Shown piece after piece: positions 24,191-35,099 of a stretch of DNA of 64,000 nucleotides. Under the pieces are notes generated by a model. It searched no databases, had not been told where the DNA came from, and saw only the letters and a list, made by a program, of their open reading frames with translations. Position numbers and translations under genes: made by a program. Numbering within the stretch: the first letter of the stretch is position 1; the number at the start of each line of letters is the position of its first letter. This DNA comes from Inia geoffrensis (taxonomy: Eukaryota > Chordata > Mammalia > Artiodactyla > Iniidae), in the NCBI GenBank assembly GCA_036417435.1, contig CM070904.1, positions 58,963,408 through 59,027,407 of the forward strand, read 5' to 3'.

Positions 24191-24236
24191 TCCACTGCAT
24201 ATCTGTTTTTTTTTTTTTTTTTTCCACTGCATATCT
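24191..24236 (-). mobile_element. Apparent poly(A)-only retro-insertion
   Basis: A run of 18 T (24206-24223) is bracketed by the 14 bp direct repeat TCCACTGCATATCT at 24191-24204 and 24223-24236, identical on both sides, sharing one T with the run. In minus-strand sense this is target duplication, poly(A), target duplication, with no element body. I read it as an extremely 5'-truncated L1-driven insertion. A local tandem duplication with later T expansion is the alternative. Confidence 0.7.
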
Positions 24237-26254
24237 TGAAATGTGTTTTGATGAGATAAAGTCTTCTCAAGTCCACATGGTTTAAAACAAATCAGACATT
24301 GCATTTAAACATGTAATTTCATTAAAAAGTCAGGAAAATGAATCAACATCATTTACACAAAATATAGTGTGCTACGTTTGTGGATCACTTTGCCAGCACT
24401 GTTCCATTGCCTATTTGTCTATGCCTGACATGAGTAGTAGCCTTGAAGTTGTGTTATCCAAGGACAATCTGGAATACGCCCAAAGGGGAGAAGTATAAAA
24501 ATCAGGATGTAGAGTTGGGGCTGGGGATTTAAATGAGATTTTCAAGAGATGCATGAAAGTGGGGACAGTAACTTAAGTGCCTAAGCAGAAGATCACCGAC
24601 TTGGAATGACTCCTGTTCAGACTTGCTCTCCCCTACCCCTCCTTCTCCTCTTTCCCTCTGCGTACCCACACAAACATACACACACAAGAAATAAGAAATA
24701 AGGTGCAGAGTCTTTCAAATATATAAAGAAGGAAAGGCTCATTCATGAAACAAACACCATTACCCATTTCTGTATTTTTCTCTCCTATTTTTGTTGTCAA
24801 CTAGAGGCAGTCCCAAGCACCTTCCAAAATGGCCCCAAGCAAAAGAGAGAATGTATTTTAAGGTCTCACTTGTTAGGCATTAAGTTTTATATATTTTTCC
24901 TTTTTTGAAATGGTATTTTTAAATAGAATACTTAGGAAAGAAGAACTGGTAAAGAAAATTATTATAGAAAAAAAAATCTGCAAAAATATCTAAATTGTAC
25001 ATTATCTTGCTGGTGAAATCTGAGTCCTGCTGCAGGCTTCCCAAAGCATATTGGCTTCGGGTTTCGGGGGGAAGGTGCTCTGGATCTCTTTTAAAAAGCA
25101 CACATGCTGCTCCATGTGGTGCAGCAGCTGCTAAGGTAATGATGCATTTTCAGTGAAAAAAAAATACCATAAATAAACATATAAAAAATCATATGAAACT
25201 CTCTCCAACTAAGCACGAAATTTGGCAGCAAGTTAAACATCCAAAAAAAAAAAAAATTCATAACCGATAAGATAACACACCAGTCCAGCCATTTCCAAAT
25301 CTTATCTCTACCTACATATTTATGCACATATTTATATAACACATATCACCATTATAGTTACCTTTCCAATATGCCCAAGAATTTAATCCATGATTTCCAA
25401 TGCTAATATATTCCAAGGGTGTGGAAGACTCAAGATTAAATGCCTCTGCCACTACATAAAATTAGTTAGTAATGAATCAACTAATTATATAATTAACTAC
25501 AATTTTAGGCTTCACTAAATTAAAAGAAGACTTCTTTTTTCTGAGTGATGACTACAAGACATTATTAGAAAATAAAGATATTTTTCTATTTTCTTCTGAC
25601 TACTAGCTATTTCTAAGGTACATGGTAAAAGGAAGTAGTTTATATGTAGGGAGGAATCTGAATCTCTGTACTGATTCCTCTCGATCTGAAATTACTTAAC
25701 TAAAGTTGGTAATTCATTCACAAGGAGTTCAGGGTCATATTAACTGCCCTATAAGCTGAGGAAAAAAAAAGTGAAGAATTAACTCTCCAATATAAGCACG
25801 GAAAGGATCTCTCAACTGACCAGATTCACAAAAATTCACATCATACAGTACCTTCTAATAACTAGGCTGAAAGGACGAACATACTAAATTTAACAGGTGG
25901 CACTCTCAAGGTGAAAATGACTCTCTTAAATAATAAAGTGAATACATTCAAAAACTGTATCTCAATCAGTTACTATAACAGAACTGCAGGCAGTAGAACA
26001 ACAGGGCGATCTATGCAATGTCTAAGAGGGTTACTCAGAACTAAGACTAGAAATTATTTATTTCTGAATCCAGTTTGCCATTTTTGTGAAACTGTTTTAG
26101 TAAGTACGGTGGCAATTCACCAGCTTTGGGAGTTGCTAGGAACATATGTCAAAAGAAGGGATGGAGGGATGAATGAAAGAGAAGACAAGTGATCAAAAGA
26201 AATGGGTTAGGGGATTAGGGGTGAAAAAGAATAGCAAATTTTGTTTGTTTCCAT
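24237..26254. other. Unrecognised AT-rich non-coding DNA
   Basis: Nothing is recognised over about 2 kb. Confidence 0.4.
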
Positions 26255-26369
26255 CCTTATCACTCCTTCCTTCCTTCCTTCCTCCCTCCTTCTTCCTTTC
26301 CTTTTTACTTTCTTTTTTTTCTTTCTTTTCTTTCTCTTTCTTTTTCTTTCTCCCTCCCTCACTCTCTAC

Positions 26370-26400
<31 letters not shown>

Positions 26401-26411
26401 TTCTTTCTTTC

Positions 26412-26446
<35 letters not shown>

Positions 26447-26512
26447 CTTTCTTTTTCTTCCTTCCTTCCTTCCTTCCTTCCTTTCTTCCTTTCTTCTTTC
26501 TTTCTTTCATCT
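26255..26512. repeat. Long CT/TTTC/TTCC pyrimidine tract
   Basis: About 250 bp is almost purely C and T on the plus strand. It is made of TTCC units, then TTTC units with T-rich interruptions, and TTCC units again. It creates open frames of Ser/Phe/Leu (plus) and Lys/Glu/Arg (minus) that are not genes. Confidence 0.95.
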
Positions 26513-26940
26513 TGTGTTTACTTTGAATTACATTTGGAACTATACCATATTCTTTTCAAGGTTTAGAGCTTGTAAACTTTTGAATGTAATCTTATGCTTT
26601 ATTTCTGATGCCTCCTGAAATAGCTCATTCTAAACAATGCTACAATAGTTAAGTCTTTTCAGTGTTTCTGATAACAAATCTATCGTTACCAAATTGAATG
26701 GCCCCTAAATCAGACTTACTGAAAAGGGAGTCACAGTATAGGTGTGTGAATTTATATACATGTACATGCCCACAGGAAAAAGCTTTTTGCAGGTGGTTCT
26801 AAAAAAGTTCTAACTTTGTAGGTTTCAACCTTTTCAAATTTGGCTGTGATTATGTTGGATTGTTAAAGTGAAATAAAACTGTGTTTCATAGAATAAGATG
26901 ATACTTCCATTGGTGAGATAAATACCTAGAAACTAACACC
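26513..26940. other. Unrecognised non-coding DNA
   Basis: No repeat or gene is recognised. Confidence 0.4.
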
Positions 26941-27640
26941 CCAATTTTTTTTTTTTTTTGCCTAGGCAAATATTTATTTTAAACTTATAACATGCATAAA
27001 CATAAAAAAACACTTTAATCAAATAACAATATACCAGTCAGACTAGGTTAGGTTAAGAGAAATATAAACCCCACATTTTTTTCTCTCACATAAATGTCCA
27101 GATGTAGGTAATCTAGGGTTGGTATGGTGACTCTGCTTCTTAATGTCTTCATCCAACAAGGCTCCTTCCTGTTCACCACTTGGTCATCCCTACAGTGTGG
27201 CTCTTATCCTCACAATTCAAGATGACAGCTAGAGCTCCAGCCATCACATATGCAGTCTAGTCACTAAGACAGAAAAAGGGACAAAGGGGTGAAGGGCAAA
27301 AAACAGTTGCCTTTTAAGAAAAATTCTCAGCAATTGCCAAACAATACCACTGCTTACATATTATTTTCCAGGACTAGACACATGACCACATCTTGCTACA
27401 AGTTGAGGCTTGGACAGCTAGACTGTATTCTGTGAGGCTGTGTGCCCAGTTTCAAATTAAGACTTCTATTACTAGAGAAAAAGAGAATGGATATTTGGGA
27501 CAGTGAGCAGGGTCTGCCACACAGACAAATTGACAAGGCTGACCTCAAATTGTGACCTCTTGGTGGCATAAGTAACATGCTTAATCCTGAAAAGTTGCTC
27601 CTAGAATATGGGAGGAGAGATTCCCATTTCAAACACTGCA
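26941..27640. repeat. Probable old interspersed repeat, family not assigned
   Basis: The order of blocks (TTAATGTCTTCATCCAACAAG, AAGATGACAGCTAGAGCTC, CAGCCATCACATATGCAG, ACACATGACCACATCTTGCT and CTGTGTGCCCAGTTTC) resembles a sequence I have seen repeated in mammalian genomes. I cannot name it. A T run at 26946-26960 lies at its left edge. Confidence 0.35.
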
Positions 27641-28027
27641 GACAGAAAAAGCTGTCAAGTGACCCCTACCATGGCCTATTCACGGAAGAGGATGGAAGGC
27701 GTTGGGGACTGGAATGGAACTGGGGTTGACGAGACAGTCCTCCTAACCAGTGGCCCAGAAAAGCAGCCCTGAGACCACGCTAACACTCCAATTTTTTAAA
27801 TTTAGCTCTGGACTAACCAGTATGTCACAGAAACATAATTTTCATACCACTAATGTAATATGGAAAACCCAAACCAAAGACTTTTATTACAACATGTTTA
27901 AATATAGTCCTCCTGGTTTTCTGTTGTTTTTTGTTTTTCCCTGACTCCAATTTCATTTCTTACATGCGGATATTATGGCATTTATTCTTTGAAAACCTCA
28001 TAGTACCCAGGTTTCACCTCCAGAGTA

Positions 28028-28123
28028 TTTAATTAGTCTGAGGTGGGACTTGAACACTGGGACTTTAAAAAAGCTCTGCAGGCGATTTTTATGGGTGGCC
28101 AGGGTTGAAAACCACTGCCCTGG
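28028..28123 (+). repeat. MER5-like hAT fragment
   Basis: AAAAAGCTCTGCAGGCGATT, ATGGGTGGCCAGGGTTGAAA and ACCACTGCCCTGG match the end of MER5-type elements, including the AAAACCACTG terminus. Confidence 0.65.
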
Positions 28124-29377
28124 AATTTGAGCATCAACCTTGAGGTCAATTGCACTATGAGCTGAGTTCAGTATTGAACAATGGCAGGTATGACTCAAGT
28201 CTTAGGGTTCGTCTTTTCCACATTTCTCTATCCCACCCCCACCTTTTCACTTATAATGTATTTGTTGTGATTCAAACTTTAAACTCGAGAAGTCATTAAT
28301 CATAGATATAATTTAGTGACAGCAGAGTCATGTCCCACTAACTAAGTACACCTTGTTTGCCTCAAAATGCTAATAGCTTCTCTGCAACATTAATGAGGGA
28401 CAATTGATATTGAGCCTAACAATCATGTATGGTCTTCTTGCTGTTTTATTGAAATAAAGTACTTTATTAGGTTATGAAAAAATACGGCAAGGTAGAATTA
28501 TGCAAATTCCACCATACTTATGAAAGCTTGGCCACAAGAAAGAGGGGTATTTTAATGATTTTCAAGGTTTCTTGGAAAAGAGATTACAATGATAGAAGTT
28601 ACTACCTTGCATCTTCTCTGCAACAAGATGTCCCATTTTGAGGGGGACTAACACTTCAGTTTCCTCTGCTTTCAGCTGCAGATTGTCAAAGAAGGGGATT
28701 CTCATTTTTCTTCTCTGAACCTCTGCTGCTTTTTCCATTCACTCATTTACTCATTTAGCATTTCTTAAAAAGAAAATCTCTCAAATTCTCAAAGAAACAC
28801 ATGTGTAGTAAATTTGTGTTTAATGTCATTGTGTTTAAAGATGGTTTCTCTGAATCACCGTTAGAACAACTTATAAAGGGTACCATTGTTAATTTTTTTA
28901 TGCCCAGCTATGAAACATGTTCTTGCCACAGGTTCATGGACTGTATGAGACACTGGGGTACTTTTTAACCTCCCCTGCTTGACCCCCTTGTCTCTGTTGG
29001 CACCTGTTTCAACCTGATAGAAATGGTCTCTGATTTTTATACTATTTACTAACATTGTTTAAGGATAACAATGATGATTCCCTTAATACACTTCAGTTCC
29101 AAGAAACACAACTGCCTTTAAGAAGATAGCACAAAATATATTGATTTAGTTCAGCCTCAAAGATCAATTGATAAATAATAGATGATAAAAATCCATTTGA
29201 GAGTAGGTGAAAGGGTCAAGTCATAATTTATTAAGAAATTTCCCATTCCCCAACTGAGATGAACTTGAATCATCTTAACTGTAGAAATAGCTTTCAATTG
29301 GCATCTGTTCATTAGTTGGTGGGTGTGCATTGGGGGGGGGTGTGTGTGTGAAATTGGTTCAGTAAGTAGATTATGAA
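28124..29377. other. Unrecognised non-coding DNA
   Basis: No repeat or gene is recognised, apart from a G8 (TG)n tract at 29331-29350. Confidence 0.4.
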
Positions 29378-29470
29378 TTCTTCGTAGGCGGGGACTGCAT
29401 CCTATTAATCTATGTATCCCCAGTGCCAAGTACTGAGCCTGGTACATGATAGTAGATATTCAGTAGAAGC
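29378..29470 (+). repeat. L2 3' end fragment
   Basis: GTAGGCGGGGACTGCATCCTA, TATGTATCCCCAGTGCC, GCCTGGTACATGATAGTAG and ATATTCAGTAGAAGCC follow the L2 3' end order. Confidence 0.65.
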
Positions 29471-30965
29471 CTAAAAATTATTTAAAGTAGATGAATGAAA
29501 AAATGGATGATTGAAGCAGTTGTAGAATAGCAAAATGTGATATTTGCTTTCTAAAATACCCCTTGCCTCAAGTGAGAAAGGACAGTCATAGGTGTTTAAA
29601 ATTCTCAAAAGTTCTAATAAAACTCAAAATATCCAAAAGAGAAATCTATTTTTAAAAATTTGAGGCTATAATCTTTGGTGGTCTTGGGAATCTAGGAAGG
29701 AGACAAGTGTGTATTTTGGTATGTTTAATCAGATAAGGAATTATTATCTGGAATATATAAAATACATTTTATATATATTTATATATGTAAGTTTTCCCTC
29801 CTTTCTTCTGAGTTGATCAATTCTGTAGGAAAATTTGCAAGGGGATAGAGTCAAATATACAGGGAGAAGGAGAAGGGCTTTCAGAAGTGTTCCAAATGAT
29901 GGTTATGTTTGAAAGGCCCACTTTCAAATAATACAAGACCATCTTCTGAGCTCCACAGGATGCTGCTGTCAGCTGTTATTGAAAACCTGTTTGAAACCAG
30001 TGGATCAATCTGGTGTTTTTAAGCTCTAGTTTGAATGAAGCCATTTATTTCTGGGTGCGTTTCATCATCTTCACTAAAGACTAGAACTTGTGGGGGCAGT
30101 TTTCACTATCTTTTTTGATAGGCTTTAAAGTGGCTGGGATGTTTTACAGGAAAATGCAAGAGTCAGTGTTTTGACGTCAGTGACTTGGCCCTCACACAAA
30201 TGCGCACAGTGCGTCAGAAAGAAAAAACCTCCTAGCCAGAGAAACACCATGCTCAAGATGTTCAGATAAGAGCAAGCACCGTGAGTTATGCAAGACTTGA
30301 AGGTCTATAAGAATATTTCATGTTTTAAGGAGGCTGAGAGGCTGTGGCCATTTGTCTTTTACGTTGATGTGGAATTAAGAAAAAACATGTCTGCCTTCCA
30401 TTCTATGGTAGATATGACAACAGCAAATACGTGCAACCAAACCTAGGGGCAGTTTTGGGGAACTATAGCGTTTGTCCTCTATACCTATAATCTTGCAAAG
30501 CTCTGAGATTCCTTACGGTAGTATGAAATTATGGTAGCCTTTTATTTCATTGCTTTCTTGTTCTTAAGTAGTTAAGAAAATATTTTGGATTGTTTTCTTT
30601 TTAAGGTACAGTTATGAAAAAAGAATATTGCCAACTACTTTATTTATTTATTTAGTCTCCAGCCCCTGATATATTTTAACTTTTCCTAATGGATTCTAGG
30701 CTTTCTGAACGGACTAGAACAGAGATTATTTAGAAAATGATACAATAATCAAGTTCCCAAAGTAAAGCATTTTGATTTCTTTATCCACTGAAGCAACCCA
30801 TGATTCCTTCTCCACTTCATTGATTCATCCTCTTATACTGAGTCATGTTTGAACCAGGACATCCACATACAGAAGAATAAAGAGAATCTTCTTAGATGAA
30901 CAAGGCACTGACTTTGTTCTCGATGAAATGTTAGGCTGATAGAATACTTAGATGTTTTTTCCTTC
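29471..30965. other. Unrecognised non-coding DNA with one CRE-like site
   Basis: No gene or repeat is recognised. A full palindromic TGACGTCA lies at 30172-30179. Confidence 0.4.
30172..30179. promoter_or_regulatory. CRE-like TGACGTCA motif
   Basis: A perfect 8 bp CREB/ATF consensus palindrome in AT-rich DNA, followed within 35 bp by two GCGCAC/GTGCGTC-type CpG sequences. Chance occurrence is possible, and no transcription start is evident. Confidence 0.25.
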
Positions 30966-31862
30966 AGATGTGTTTTAGTTCTCGATTGCTGCCATAACAA
31001 AGTACCATAAAGTTAGCAGCTTAAAGTAACACCCATTTATTATCTCAGTTTTGCCTTTCAGAAGTCTGGACAAAGCAAAGTTCAGCTGGTTCTGTTTCCC
31101 AGGTTTCACAGGCTGAAGTCAAGGTGCCAAACGCTCTGGGGAGGAATCCACCTCCACGTTCATTCACGTTATTGGTAGAATTCAGTTCCGTGAGACTAAG
31201 GACTAAGGTGCCTGCTTCCTAAATGGCTGCTGGCCTCAGACTGTTCTCAGCTTCTAAAGGTTGTCTACATTCCTTATCTTGTAGCCCCCTTTTCATCTTC
31301 AAAGCCAGCAATGGCAGGTGGAGTCCTTGCTTTGAATCTCTCTGATCCCTTCCTCTGCTTAAATCACCTGTCTTTCTCCTCTGCTTTTATTATTAATTTA
31401 TTTTTGCTGTGTTGGGTCTTCGTTTCTGTGCGTGGGCTTTCTCTAGCTGTGGCAAGCGGGGGCCACTCTTCATCGCGGTGCACGGGCCTCTCACTATCGC
31501 GGCCTCTCTTGTTGCGGAGCACAGGCTCCAGACGCGCAGGCTCAGTAGCTGTGGCTCACGGGCCCAATTGCTCCGCAGCATGTGGGATCTTCCCGGACTG
31601 GGGCTCGAACCTGTGTCCCCTGCATCAGCAGGCAGACTCTCAACCACTGTGCCACCAGGGAAGCCCTCTCCTCTGCTTTTAAGAGCTCATGTTTTTACAT
31701 TGGACCTACTCAGGTAACCTTAGGTAATCTCCCTATTTAAAAGTCAGTTGATAGTAGCCTTAATTTCATCTACAAAATCCTTTCATAGTAGTAGCTAAAT
31801 TAGCACTGGTTACCTAGGGGATGGGACTCTTGCAGGCCATCCTTAGAATTCTGCTTACCACA
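30966..31862 (-). mobile_element. Old LTR-like element, split by a SINE
   Basis: TTTTAGTTCTCGATTGCTGCC, ATAACAAAGTACCATAAAG, ATCTTCAAAGCCAGCAATGGC, TTTGAATCTCTCTGATCCC, GGTAATCTCCCTATTTAAAAG, ATTTCATCTACAAAATCC and TAGAATTCTGCTTACCACAA occur in the order of a common old mammalian LTR-like repeat, resembling the MLT group. A CHR SINE at 31390-31666 interrupts it. Confidence 0.6.
31390..31666 (-). mobile_element. CHR SINE, intermediate form
   Basis: At 277 bp this copy joins the short-form body (minus-strand GAGAGGCC... segment) to the 3' third of the long form (AGAGAAAGCCCACGCACAGA, then GAAGACCCAACACAGC). Target duplications TCTCCTCTGCTTTTA at 31375-31389 and 31667-31681 are identical. Confidence 0.93.
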
Positions 31863-32029
31863 ATAGGTACATACAAAAAATTGGAAATTTTATTTTCTGT
31901 AAGAAAGCCAACCACAGAAACTATGCCAGTACCTTATTCCATTGTAACATAAGACTGTAGAATTCTTCCAACGCTGCTTGCAAACTTCCTTTGGCATCTT
32001 ACTCAGAAGAAAAGGCAAAGTTCTCAGGA

Positions 32030-32475
32030 TGCCCAAGGCTGCCTGTCACCTCTGCCCTGCCTCTCTTCCTTCCAGATACTCCAGTCCAGTCCAGGCTCTC
32101 AGGACTCCTGTCTGTATTCCCAATACAGCTAGCAGGTTCCTACTCTTGTCTTTGCATTTGCTATAATCTCTGCCTAGAACCACTCCTCCCTCCAGTGTCT
32201 ACATGGCCCTTCTTGAAGCTATGGCTCAAATATTACTTTCTCAGTGAGGTTTTTCCCGATCATTCTTTTTGCAGTTTCAACAACTGCTGCCCCCATATAC
32301 ATCCTATCCCTTTTTCCTGCCCGCCTTTACTCTAGCAATTACCAACGATTAATTGTTAGTTATTTATTTGATAAGCTTTACAAAGGCAGGAATTTTCATC
32401 TGTCTGGTTCACTGGTATATCCCAGCACCTAGAATAGTGTCTGCCATATGGTAAGCACTCAATAAAAATTTGTTA
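32030..32475 (+). repeat. L2 LINE 3' region
   Basis: CTCAAATATTACTTTCTCAG, TGAGGTTTTTCCCGATCATTC, GGCAGGAATTTTCATCTGTC, ATCCCAGCACCTAGAATAGTG and GTAAGCACTCAATAAAAATTT are the ordered 3' blocks of an L2 (CR1-clade) element. Confidence 0.75.
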
Positions 32476-32477
32476 AA

Positions 32478-33828
32478 GACCAGACACTATAAAACTCTTA
32501 GAGGAAGACACAGGAAGAACACTTTTTGATATAAATCACAGCAAGATCTTTTTTGACCCACCTCCTAGAGTAATGGAAATAAAAACAAAAATAAACAAAT
32601 GGGCCCTAATGAAACTTAAAAGCTTTTGCACAGCAAAGGAAACCATAAACAAGACAAAAAGACAACCCTCGGGCTTCCCTGGTGGTGCAGTGGCTGAGAG
32701 TCCGCCTGCCGATGCAGGGGACACGGGTTTGTGCCCTGGTCCGGGAAGATCCCACATGCCGCGGAGCGGCTAGGCCTGTGAGCCATGGCCACTGAGCTTG
32801 CGCGTCCGGAGCCTGTGCTCCGCAACGGGAGAGGCCACAACAGTGAGAGGCCTGCGTACTGCAAAAAAAAAAAAAAAAAAAAGACAACCCTCAGAATAGG
32901 AGAAAATATTTGGAAATGAATCAGCAGACAAAGGATTAATCCTCCAAAATATATAAACAGCTCATGCAGCTCAATATTAAAAAAAAATACAACCCAATCA
33001 AAAAATGGGCAGAAGACATAAATACACATTTCTCCAAAGAAGACATACAGATGGCCAAGAAGCACATGAAAAGCTGCTCAACATCACTAATTATTAGGGA
33101 AATGCAAATCAAAACTACAGTGAGGTATCACCTCACGCCAGTCAGAATGGGCATCATCAGAAAATCTACAAACAACAAATGCTGGAGAGGGTGTGGAGAA
33201 AAGGGAATTCTCTTGCACTGTTGGTGGGAATGTAAATTGATACAGTCACTACGGAGAACAGTATGGAGGTTCCTTAAAAAACTAAAAATAGAACTACCAT
33301 ATGACCCAGCAATCCCACTACTGGGCATATACCCAGAGAAAACCCATAACTCAAAAAGACACATGCACCCCAATGTTCATTGCAGCACTATTTACAATAC
33401 CCAGGTCATGGAAGTAACCTAAATGCCCAGCGACAAATGGATAAAGAAGATGTGGTACATATATACAATGGAATATTACTCAGCCATAAAAAGGAACGAA
33501 ATTGGATCATTTGTAAAGAAGTGGATGGACCTAGAGACTGTCATACAGAGTGAAGTAAGTCAGAAAGAGAAAAACAAATATCGTATATTAACACATATAT
33601 GTGGAATCTAGAAAAATGGTGCAGATGAACTGGTTTGTAAGGCAGAAATAGAGACACAAGATCTAGAGAACAAATGTATGGATACCAAGGGAGGAAAGTG
33701 GGGTGGGAGGTGTGATGGTGTGATGAATTGGGAGATTGGGGTTGGCATGTATACACTAATATGCGTAAAATAGATAACTAATAAGAACCTGCTGTATAAA
33801 AAATAAAATAAAATAAAATTCAAAAAAT
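32478..33828 (+). mobile_element. 5'-truncated L1 (ORF2 C-terminus and short 3' UTR)
   Basis: It begins in late ORF2 (AGACACTATAAAACTCTTAG) and is interrupted by a CHR SINE at 32671-32877. It resumes with AATGCAAATCAAAACTACAG and reaches the ORF2 C-terminus, whose last open piece is readable at 33423-33611 (WIKKMWYIYTMEYYSAIKR ... HICGI, then stop). The 3' UTR ends early after ACCTGCTGTATAAAAAATAAAA. Weak flanking repeats around TTGTTAAA suggest the target site lies in the L2 end. Confidence 0.92.
32671..32877 (+). mobile_element. CHR SINE, short form, nested in L1
   Basis: GGGCTTCCCTGGTGGTGCAG start, B-box GGGTTTGTGCCC, end GCGTACTGC and a long A tail. The duplicated target AAAAAGACAACCCTC (32656-32670 and about 32878-32892) is L1 sequence, so the SINE is younger than the L1. 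Confidence 0.96.
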
Positions 33829-34086
33829 AATTGTTAAAATCCTACTGAATTAATCACAATAATGAGCCAGATTCTCATTCTCTGAATTGCTAAATTAATT
33901 ATCTAGTGGGAAAGTGTTTGTTATGAATTAAATTCATTCTCTTCACTCTATCAATTTTAGCAGTAAAATCATAAAATAAGAGAGACTTTGAAAGAAAATT
34001 AAAACATAACTTGTTCACTTCCTTTTATTTCTGGATATTTCCCTCTTTATATAATTGTTCCTTTCAATTTATCACAAATAATTCTT
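33829..34086. other. Unrecognised AT-rich DNA
   Basis: Nothing is recognised between the L1 tail and the next SINE. Confidence 0.4.
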
Positions 34087-34421
34087 CTCTTTTTTTAATA
34101 AATTTAATTTATTTATTTATTTTTGGCTGCATTGGGTCTTCGTTGCTACATGGGCTTTCTCTAGTTGCAGTGAGTGGAGGCTACTCTTCCTTGCAGTGCA
34201 CGGTCTTCTCATTGAGGTGGCTTCTCTTGTTGCAGAGCACGGGCTCCAGGTGCACAGACTTCACTAGTTGTGGCTCGCGGGCTCTAGAGCGCAGGCTCAG
34301 TGGTTGTGGCTCACGGGCTTAGTTGCTCTGAGGCATGTGGGATCTTACCAGACCAGGGCTTGAATCCGTGTCCCCTGCATTGGCAGGCGGATTCTTAACC
34401 ACTGTTCGATCAGGGAAGCCC
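34087..34421 (-). mobile_element. CHR SINE, long form
   Basis: Full-length reversed copy: a TTTTGGCTGCATTGGGTCTTC end, repeated CTAGTTGTGGCTC modules, then CAGGGAAGCCCC. Target duplications CACAAATAATTCTT at 34073-34086 and 34422-34435 are identical. Confidence 0.95.
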
Positions 34422-34559
34422 CACAAATAATTCTTAACCTCAAGCTGTAGAAAACTTATAAAAGATTTAATTAGTGGTCCAAGAAAAGTAATGGCATATT
34501 ATTTTTGCATTCAATGCAACCAAACTGTCACCTGCTTCTCTTTCTTTTAATTTTATAAT

Positions 34560-34771
34560 TTTTTTTTTTTTTTTTTTTTTTGTGGTATGTGGGCCTCTCA
34601 CTGTTGTGGCCTCTCCCGTTGTGGAGCACAGGCTCCAGAGGCGCAGGCTCAGTGGCCATGGCTCACGGGCCCAGCCGCTCCGCAGCATGTGGGATCTTCC
34701 CGGACCAGGGCACGAACCCGTGTCCCCTGCATCGGCAGGCGGACTCAACCACTGCGCCACCAGGGAAGCCC
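34560..34771 (-). mobile_element. CHR SINE, short form
   Basis: Reversed copy with a T tail of about 22 bases, GTGGCCTCTCCCGTTG body, B-box and CACCAGGGAAGCCC start. Target duplications TTAATTTTATAAT (34547-34559) and TTAATCTTATAAT (34772-34784) differ at one base. Confidence 0.95.
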
Positions 34772-34784
34772 TTAATCTTATAAT

Positions 34785-35099
34785 ATTGATGCCCTTCATT
34801 AAATACATTTTACATAATTGTTATAAAACCTCTCTTATTATCCTGTTATACATCTGGTGTGGTCCAATCTGAAGAAAGAAATGTTACAATCAATTGCTAC
34901 TTTAAGCATTGCCAATTTAGCAGTTCTGTGTCTTTATATAACTTTAACACTTTCTTTCTCCTGTTAACTAGGTGCTCACATTCTCTGTCTCATTCCATCA
35001 CAGGTTATTTATTGTGATATCTGCCAGTATGCAACAGGAGTTAAAAGTAGATGTTCTCTAGTTTTCTATCCTTAACTCTCTTATACTGTCATTCTAACT
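34785..35099. other. Unrecognised AT-rich DNA
   Basis: No repeat or gene is recognised. Confidence 0.4.

Noticed and set aside
26173..26618. Open frames of 117, 125 and 105 codons rich in Ser/Phe/Leu or Lys/Glu/Arg
   Set aside because: They are produced by the pyrimidine tract in several frames and on both strands; pure simple-repeat translation.
31311..31717. Overlapping frames with CCGLSRCGAQAP / GSSRTGARTRVPCIGRR-type peptides, also at 2.6, 21.9, 32.7, 34.6, 36.4, 45.7, 50.1, 57.7 and 59.6 kb
   Set aside because: The same peptide recurs wherever a CHR SINE lies; it is translation of the SINE body, not a protein family.
33423..33611. Clear protein match WIKKMWYIYTMEYYSAIKR
   Set aside because: As a host gene: it is the C-terminal end of L1 ORF2 within a truncated, dead L1 copy.
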